From JAENVT01 sp031412355 (lineage in GTDB: Bacteria; Actinomycetota; Acidimicrobiia; Acidimicrobiales; Ilumatobacteraceae), in contig JANOCR010000074.1 in NCBI GenBank assembly GCA_031412355.1, positions 1 through 47,417 on the forward strand: a DNA stretch of 47,417 nucleotides, written 5' to 3'. The notes under the pieces are model-generated. The model made no database searches. It was not told where the DNA came from and was given only the letters and a program-made list of their open reading frames with translations. Both the position numbers and the translations under genes were made by a program. Positions 42,431 through 47,417 of this stretch are shown here, piece by piece (the first letter of the stretch is position 1; the number at the start of each line of letters is the position of its first letter).

Positions 42431-43192
42431 TCAGGTGCGCTGCGTGCGCTGTGACACGTGCCAACCCATCACGGCCCGCTGCAACACGTTCAGCAACACC
42501 AAGCTGACGGTTCCGAGAATCGCCATCGACAGGATCGCGGCCCACAGCCGATCGCCCTGGTTGCCTGCAACTGCGCGGGCGCCGATCTGGCCGAGTCCGC
42601 CGGCGCCGCCCTCCGCCAGATAGGCAACCACCAGCGCCAATCCCGTGTTGTACTTCGCTGCCGTGAACAGCGAGGGCATGGCGGAGGGGAGCCGAAGATG
42701 CCACAGGACCTCCCACCTGGAGGCATCGACCGAGGCGAGCAGCTCGCGACTGGATGGATCGGCGCCGCGCATGCCATCGGCGGCGGCGAACGCAAATGCC
42801 GGAAGTGAGACCAGCGCAACGATGAAAATGACGGGACGGTCCGAAAACAGGCCGAGCCCGATCTTCACCGAGGCGATGTAGGCGGCGAACGGCGTGACGG
42901 CGATCAGTGTCAGGACGGGTTGTGTTGCGTAGTCGACGAAGCTCGATGCCGCCATCGCGGCACCGATCACGAGGGCCACGAGGACTGCGATCGCGAAGCC
43001 GAGGGCGGCGTGGCGCATGGTGAGCAGCGATGCTCTGAAGTAGTCGTCGGGGAACCTGCCCATGTAGCGCAGGATCCGGCTCGGACGAGCGAGCACGAAC
43101 GGGCGGATGCCGAAGATCTGCACCAGCGCTTCCCAGGCGCTGAAGAACACGATCAGTCCGACGACGGGCGCGAGGTATCGGGTGCGGTTCAT
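42431..43192 (-). CDS. ABC importer permease (TauC/SsuC-like)
   Basis: 253 residues. Six predicted membrane segments and the permease EAA-like loop (ASRWEVLWHLRLPSAMPSLFTAAKYNTGLAL). It begins MNRTRYLAPVVGLIVFF. The ATG overlaps the ATPase stop (ATGA), so the longer reading is excluded. It acts with the ATPase and the THI5-like binding protein. Confidence 0.88.
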   Translation of the reverse strand: MNRTRYLAPVVGLIVFFSAWEALVQIFGIRPFVLARPSRILRYMGRFPDDYFRASLLTMRHAALGFAIAVLVALVIGAAMAASSFVDYATQPVLTLIAVTPFAAYIASVKIGLGLFSDRPVIFIVALVSLPAFAFAAADGMRGADPSSRELLASVDASRWEVLWHLRLPSAMPSLFTAAKYNTGLALVVAYLAEGGAGGLGQIGARAVAGNQGDRLWAAILSMAILGTVSLVLLNVLQRAVMGWHVSQRTQRT

Positions 43193-43950
43193 GCTTGCGC
43201 GCCATGCAGCAGGGCATGGCGAACCTGTGTGCACAGTTCGAAGAAACGCGGCGTGTCGTCGACGTCGTCGGAACGCGGCCGGGGAAGATCGATGTCGATG
43301 TCGGCCACGATGCGCGCCGGACGCGGCGACGACACCAGCACCCGGTCGCTGAGGGCAACGGCCTCGCTGATCGAGTGCGTTATGAAGATCGTCGTGACAC
43401 CGCGGCCCTCGACCAACTGATTCAACAGTCCGCGCATCTCCGAACGGGTGATCTCATCCAGAGCAGCGAGTGGTTCGTCCATGGCCAGCAGTGGCGCGCC
43501 GAGCGCGAGGGCCCGAACCAGAGCAACGCGTTGCTGCATGCCGCCGGAGAGTTGATGTGGCCGGGCATCGAGGAACGAGCCGAGTCCGACTCGCTCCAGC
43601 AGTGCCAACGGGTCGCTGGTGGTCGAACCATTGGCCGTGCGGTTGACATCGAGCAGCAGCCGGGCGTTGGCTCGTACGGTCCTCCACGGCAGCAGCCCAG
43701 GGTGCTGCGGCACGATGGCCACCTGCTTGTGCCGGCGTGCCTCGACGGCGGGCTCGCCGTAGACGAGGACGTCGCCGGAAGTCGCCGGTTCGAGGCCGGC
43801 CACAACCCTCAACAGCGTCGATTTGCCGCATCCCGACGGCCCGATGACGCTGACGAAGGAGCCCGACTCGACCTCGAGGTCGATCCCCGAGATGGTTTCC
43901 AGGGCCCCGAACGACTTGCGCACTCCTCGCAACGAGACAGCACTCGTCAT
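43189..43950 (-). CDS. ABC importer ATP-binding protein (SsuB/TauB-like)
   Basis: 253 residues. Walker A GPSGCGKSTLLRVVAG, Q-loop VPQHPGLLPWRTV, signature LSGGMQQRVALVRALALGAPLLAMDEPLAALD (with Walker B) and H-loop ITHSISEAVAL are intact. Energises the permease. The ATG overlaps the ribE stop as ATGA, so ribE and transporter are translated as a unit. Confidence 0.93.
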   Translation of the reverse strand: MTSAVSLRGVRKSFGALETISGIDLEVESGSFVSVIGPSGCGKSTLLRVVAGLEPATSGDVLVYGEPAVEARRHKQVAIVPQHPGLLPWRTVRANARLLLDVNRTANGSTTSDPLALLERVGLGSFLDARPHQLSGGMQQRVALVRALALGAPLLAMDEPLAALDEITRSEMRGLLNQLVEGRGVTTIFITHSISEAVALSDRVLVSSPRPARIVADIDIDLPRPRSDDVDDTPRFFELCTQVRHALLHGAQA

Positions 43951-44564
43951 GGTCGATACGGCTCCAGCAGTCGCTCGACGTGCTTGGCCAGGATGTCGAG
44001 CTCGATGTTCACCACCGCTCCCGCCTCGACACTCCCCAGCGTGGTCACCTCGGCGGTATGAGGGATCACGGCCACACGGAACGTGTCGTCGGTCAGGTCG
44101 AACACGGTCAGACTGATGCCATCGACCGAGATCGAGCCCTTCTCGACGATGTAGCGCATGTGCTCCCGAGGGAGGCGCACGACAAGATCAGGGGCAGGCG
44201 CGACGATCTCACCGATGCAGTCGACGTGGCCGAGCACCAAATGACCTCCCAGTCGCTCTCCGAGTGCCAGCGGACGTTCGAGATTGACCCGGTCGCCGGG
44301 GCGCAAGCCAGCCAACGACGTGCGCTGCAGGGTCTCGACGCTGAGATCCGTGGCCCACCAGTCTCCGTCGCTGTCGTTGCCCCGATCGACCAATGTCAGG
44401 CAGCAACCGTTGACGGCAATGGAAGCTCCGAGGTACGAGCCGTCCAGGACCTTGCGGGCGGTGATGCTGAGTTTGGCACTCGCAACGTCGTTGGCTCCCC
44501 ACTCAGTGGGCACCATCTCGAACCGCTTGACCGTGCCCAGCTCCTCGACGATCCCGGTGAACAT
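43947..44564 (-). CDS. ribE: Riboflavin synthase, alpha chain
   Basis: 205 residues. MFTGIVEELGTV is the standard N-terminus of riboflavin synthase. It holds two lumazine-binding repeats (SIAVNGCCLTLVDRG and VDGISLTVFDLTDD; NLERPLALGERLGGHLVLGHVD). It turns two dimethyl-ribityllumazines into riboflavin. First gene of the minus-strand operon with the ABC importer. Start fixed by the conserved N-terminus. Called ribE here; the same protein is ribC in some bacteria. Confidence 0.94.
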   Translation of the reverse strand: MFTGIVEELGTVKRFEMVPTEWGANDVASAKLSITARKVLDGSYLGASIAVNGCCLTLVDRGNDSDGDWWATDLSVETLQRTSLAGLRPGDRVNLERPLALGERLGGHLVLGHVDCIGEIVAPAPDLVVRLPREHMRYIVEKGSISVDGISLTVFDLTDDTFRVAVIPHTAEVTTLGSVEAGAVVNIELDILAKHVERLLEPYRP

Positions 44565-44593
44565 TGTGCGAGTGTACGTGCGCGGGGCATTTG

Positions 44594-44607
44594 AGCGCCG
44601 CGGCGCT
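44594..44607. promoter_or_regulatory. 14-bp perfect palindrome between ribE and rpsO
   Basis: AGCGCCG and CGGCGCT join without spacer in the divergent promoter region. A possible operator or the base of a short hairpin. Confidence 0.35.
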
Positions 44608-44650
44608 AGCATGGCGGGGTCCGTTGGGGCTCAACCTCTGGCGCGATGCG

Positions 44651-44672
44651 TGCAGGTTCTTTCGAATCTGCA
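44651..44672 (+). promoter_or_regulatory. Hairpin in rpsO leader, possible S15 binding site
   Basis: TGCAGGTT (44651-44658) and AATCTGCA (44665-44672) pair over 8 bp with a 6-base loop. One G-U pair lies next to a G-C pair, the type of G-U/G-C motif that protein S15 recognises. It ends 30 bases before the rpsO ATG. Autoregulation is inferred from that resemblance. Confidence 0.35.
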
Positions 44673-44702
44673 GGCGACCTCCAACCCAAGGAAGGCATCG
44701 AC

Positions 44703-44957
44703 ATGTCCAAACAGGACACGATCAACGCGCACAAAGTGCACGATAGCGACACCGGTTCTCCGGAAGTGCAGATAGCACTGCTCACCTCCCGGATCAACCA
44801 GCTCACTGAGCATCTGAAGAGTCACAAGAAGGACCACCACAGTCGTCGTGGTCTGCTGATGCTGGTCGGCCGTCGTCGCCGAATGCTCGACTACGCTCGC
44901 AACATCGACATCGAGCGCTATCGCCAGATCGTTCAGAAGAACGGTTTGCGTCGCTAG
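44703..44957 (+). CDS. rpsO: 30S ribosomal protein S15
   Basis: 84 residues, slightly shorter than the usual 88-89. S15 motifs: HDSDTGSPEVQIALLTSRINQLTEHLKSHKKDHHSRRGLLMLVGRRRRMLDY and RYRQIVQKNGLRR. Binds 16S rRNA early in 30S assembly. The ATG (MSKQDTINAHKVH) has AAGGAAGG about eight bases upstream. The frame extends further upstream but into leader structure. Confidence 0.96.
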   Translation: MSKQDTINAHKVHDSDTGSPEVQIALLTSRINQLTEHLKSHKKDHHSRRGLLMLVGRRRRMLDYARNIDIERYRQIVQKNGLRR

Positions 44958-44971
44958 TCGCACGTATTCTT

Positions 44972-44999
44972 GGGCCGGGCCACATGGCTCGGCCCTTGT
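44972..44999 (+). terminator. Terminator-like hairpin after rpsO
   Basis: GGGCCGGGCC and GGCTCGGCCC (44972-44981 and 44986-44995) form a 10-bp stem with one G-T pair and a 4-base loop, followed by TTGTC. The weak T-tract suggests partial termination, letting some transcripts continue into pnp. Confidence 0.65.
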
Positions 45000-45030
45000 C
45001 ACATACAGAGCAGCAACCACGTCGGTTGTC

Positions 45031-45069
45031 AGTCGGGAGTCCCGCCCCTGGGCGGCGGGGTTGCCGACT
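45031..45069 (+). promoter_or_regulatory. Hairpin in pnp leader, possible RNase III processing site
   Basis: AGTCGG (45031-45036) pairs with CCGACT (45064-45069), and an inner CCCGCC/GGGCGG stem (45041-45046, 45050-45055) makes a long arm with internal loop. In other bacteria pnp leaders carry RNase III sites used in autoregulation. Extends to 68 bases before the ATG. Confidence 0.4.
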
Positions 45070-45136
45070 GGGAACCGGCCAGCTGCTCCTTCACACGGCG
45101 CACAGGATGTGTGCCGACAACTGAAAGGAGCTCGCA

Positions 45137-47417
45137 ATGGCAGAAGCCATTCGAGTGTCAGGTCCGGTTTCGGGCACTGACAAGACCCTGTCGTTCGAGA
45201 CAGGCAAACTAGCCCAGCAGAGTCAGGGCGCGGTGCTTGCGAGTATTGGCCGCACCGTGGTACTGGCCACCGCCAATGCCGCCAAAGACGTGCGCGTGGG
45301 GACGGATTTCTTCCCCCTCACGATCGACGTCGAGGAGCGTGCCTACGCAGCCGGAAAGGTCCCCGGTTCGTTCTTCCGCCGTGAAGGCCGACCCACTGAG
45401 GATGCGATCCTGACGTGTCGCCTCACCGACCGCCCGTTGCGCCCTGCCTTCCCCGAGGGGTTCCGCAACGAGACCCAGGTCGTGCTCACCGTCATGGGCG
45501 CCGACATGGCCAACCCGCACGACGTGCTCAGCATCAACGCGGCCTCGGCCTCGCTGATGATCTCGGGCATTCCGTTCGACGGCCCGATCGGTTCCGTGCG
45601 CATCGCCCACAGCCAAACCGGCGAGTGGATTCCTCACCCCACCTACGAAGAGGGTGAGGCCAGCACTTTCGAGCTCGTCGTCGCCGGTCGCCAGCTCGAC
45701 AGCGGCGACGTGGCGATCATGATGGTCGAAGCCGGCGGCACCGCCAGGAGCATGGAGTACTACGCAGCGGGCGCGCCGAAGGTCGACGAGAAGGTCCTCG
45801 CCGGTGGGCTCGAAGCTTGCAAGGTGTGGATCAAAGAGTCCATTGCCTTGCAGCGTCAACTGGTGGCGTCGGTCGTCGCGACCAGCGGCCCCATCGTGCC
45901 GATGACCTACACGCCGCAGCTCGACTACACCCAGGATGTGTTCGACGCGGTGTCCGCCATCGCTGCCGACGGTGTGGCCAAGGCCATCACCATCAGCGCC
46001 AAGGCCGACCGCAATGCGGCCACCGATGCGGCATCTGCCGAAGCCGTCGAGAAGCTGTGCGGCGAGGGTTCAGAATTCGCAGGTCGCGAACGCGAAGTGA
46101 AAGAAGCTGTACGCAGCCTCACCAAGAAGGCGGTCCGCAAGCGCATCGTCGACGAGGGCCTGCGCATCGACGGTCGTGGTCCTCGTGACCTGCGACCGCT
46201 CAGCAGCGAAGTCACAGTGCTGCCGACGGCACATGGCACGGGCCTGTTCCAGCGTGGCGAGACCCAGGTGATGAACGTCGTCACCATGGCAATGCCGCGC
46301 ATGAACCAGCTCATGGACACGCTGAGCCCCGAGACGCACAAGTACTTCCTGTTCCACTACAACATGGCCCCGTGGGCCAACGGTGAGACCGGTCGTGTCG
46401 GTTCGCCCAAGCGCCGCGAGATCGGTCACGGTGCGCTTGCCGCCCGTGCGCTGCTTCCCGTTCTGCCGAGCCAGGAGGAGTTCAGCTACACGCTGCGCCT
46501 CGTGGCCGAGGTACTGGCCTCGAACGGGTCGACGTCGATGGCGTCGGTCTGCTCGGGCTCGCTGGCTCTGATGGACGCCGGTGTGCCGATCAAGGCTGCC
46601 GTCGCCGGTATCGCCATGGGCCTCGTCTATGCCGAAGGCAAGTACACCACCCTCACCGACATCCTCGGTGCCGAGGATGCATTCGGCGACATGGACTTCA
46701 AGGTTGCCGGCACATCCGACTTCGTCACGGCCCTCCAGCTCGACACCAAGATCGAAGGCATCCCAGCCGACGTCCTGGCAGCTGCGCTCGATCAGGCCAA
46801 GGAAGCCCGCACCGCCATTCTGGCCAACATGAACTCCTGCATCTCCGAGCCTCGCGCCGAGGTTGCCGCGACCGCACCGAAGATCATCTCGATCACCATT
46901 CCGATGGACAAGATCGGTGAAGTCATCGGGCCGAAGGGCAAGGTCATCAACACGATCCAGCAAGAGACCGGCGCCGACATTGCTGTCGACGACGATGGTT
47001 CTGTCGGCATCGTCACCATCGGTGCAGTCGAGGCCAGCAAGATGGAAGAGGCCAAGGCACGCATTCTGGCCATCGTCGATCCGCCGAAGGCCGACGTCGG
47101 CGCGACCTACATCGGCAGGGTTGTGAACGTCACCAAGTTCGGTGCGTTCGTCAACATCCTGCCGGGCCGCGACGGGCTGGTTCACATCTCCAAGTTGGGT
47201 AAGGGCAAGCGAATCAACAACGTCGAGGACGTGCTGACGCTCGGTCAGGTGATCGAGGTGATCGTCGAGGAGATCGACGAGAAGGGCAAGGTCAGCCTGA
47301 CCCCGTCGGATGCATGGAACGGCGCCGGTGGCGACGTCGCTGGCGGCGGCAGCGATGCCCCCGCTCCGGCGTCCAGCAACGGTGGTGGCGAGTACGCCCG
47401 CAGCGCTGCACCGGTCG
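45137..47417 (+). CDS. pnp: Polyribonucleotide nucleotidyltransferase (partial, 3' end outside window)
   Basis: 760 codons are visible before the right edge. Two RNase PH-like domains (about 10-150 and 335-550; the catalytic RRIG-type core HGTGLFQRGETQVMNVVTM and FHYNMAPWANGETGRVGSPKRREIGHGALAARAL), the KH domain (about 578: IPMDKIGEVIGPKGKVI) and the S1 domain (about 654: YIGRVVNVTKFGAFVNILPGRDGLVHISKL) are all present. Only a low-complexity tail is cut. It degrades RNA from the 3' end with phosphate and can add nucleotides. ATG with AAAGGAG six bases upstream. Confidence 0.96.
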   Translation, partial: MAEAIRVSGPVSGTDKTLSFETGKLAQQSQGAVLASIGRTVVLATANAAKDVRVGTDFFPLTIDVEERAYAAGKVPGSFFRREGRPTEDAILTCRLTDRPLRPAFPEGFRNETQVVLTVMGADMANPHDVLSINAASASLMISGIPFDGPIGSVRIAHSQTGEWIPHPTYEEGEASTFELVVAGRQLDSGDVAIMMVEAGGTARSMEYYAAGAPKVDEKVLAGGLEACKVWIKESIALQRQLVASVVATSGPIVPMTYTPQLDYTQDVFDAVSAIAADGVAKAITISAKADRNAATDAASAEAVEKLCGEGSEFAGREREVKEAVRSLTKKAVRKRIVDEGLRIDGRGPRDLRPLSSEVTVLPTAHGTGLFQRGETQVMNVVTMAMPRMNQLMDTLSPETHKYFLFHYNMAPWANGETGRVGSPKRREIGHGALAARALLPVLPSQEEFSYTLRLVAEVLASNGSTSMASVCSGSLALMDAGVPIKAAVAGIAMGLVYAEGKYTTLTDILGAEDAFGDMDFKVAGTSDFVTALQLDTKIEGIPADVLAAALDQAKEARTAILANMNSCISEPRAEVAATAPKIISITIPMDKIGEVIGPKGKVINTIQQETGADIAVDDDGSVGIVTIGAVEASKMEEAKARILAIVDPPKADVGATYIGRVVNVTKFGAFVNILPGRDGLVHISKLGKGKRINNVEDVLTLGQVIEVIVEEIDEKGKVSLTPSDAWNGAGGDVAGGGSDAPAPASSNGGGEYARSAAPV

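Overview
This 47.4-kb window is high-GC, gene-dense DNA from an actinobacterium. The content fits a member of the Acidimicrobiia (Ilumatobacter/Microthrix-like). F420-type luciferase-family oxidoreductases, paired acyl-CoA dehydrogenases, an Rv2466c-like thioredoxin-fold protein, a geranylgeranyl-reductase-family flavoprotein and the rimP-nusA-ylxR-infB-rbfA-truB-ribF / rpsO-pnp translation block all fit this. The class assignment is an inference from content; no rRNA or tRNA gene is visible. Many genes overlap by 4 bp (ATGA, GTGA, TTGA), so several starts are set by translational coupling.

Left part (1-9.9 kb): the transmembrane half of an ABC exporter runs off the left edge. Next come a copper-handling pair (CopC-CopD fusion plus a His-rich membrane protein) and a divergent ECF sigma factor. 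A minus-strand operon follows: LapA-like protein, alpha/beta hydrolase, Cys4 RecB-family nuclease, PAP2 phosphatase, membrane HD-GYP protein with a proline-rich tail. A zinc-finger anti-sigma-like protein sits upstream of that operon. The sigma gene and the anti-sigma-like gene carry matching GGAAC(Y)-N16-CGAC promoter-like sites.

Metabolic part (9.2-31.6 kb): luciferase-like oxidoreductases, two acyl-CoA-dehydrogenase-family proteins with a nitroreductase, an ABC-2 exporter (two permeases and an ATPase), a lone LarE sulfur transferase, a beta-lactamase-family esterase, a MoxR-DUF58-VWA operon, an M20 peptidase with a nitronate-monooxygenase-like protein, a PGRP amidase, a split SDR / hydratase-2 pair, and prolyl-tRNA synthetase. 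At 24.2-25.4 kb a VSR/DUF559-type nuclease gene with an AbiEi-like N-terminus is bracketed on both sides by related 40-bp palindromes and by 21-bp near-perfect terminal inverted repeats. This looks like a repeat-associated nuclease unit and is the most unusual structure in the window.

Translation block (31.7-47.4 kb): rimP-nusA-ylxR-infB-(Rv2466c-like protein)-ylxP-rbfA-truB-ribF on the plus strand, behind a leader with a terminator-like hairpin, then rpsO and pnp (truncated by the window edge). Between ribF and rpsO lies a minus-strand operon of riboflavin synthase, a THI5/NMT1-type ABC importer and a chorismate mutase-VOC fusion. It may be a flavin biosynthesis and uptake unit of the RibXY(Z) kind. 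Two identical 42-bp palindromic repeats separate it from ribF.
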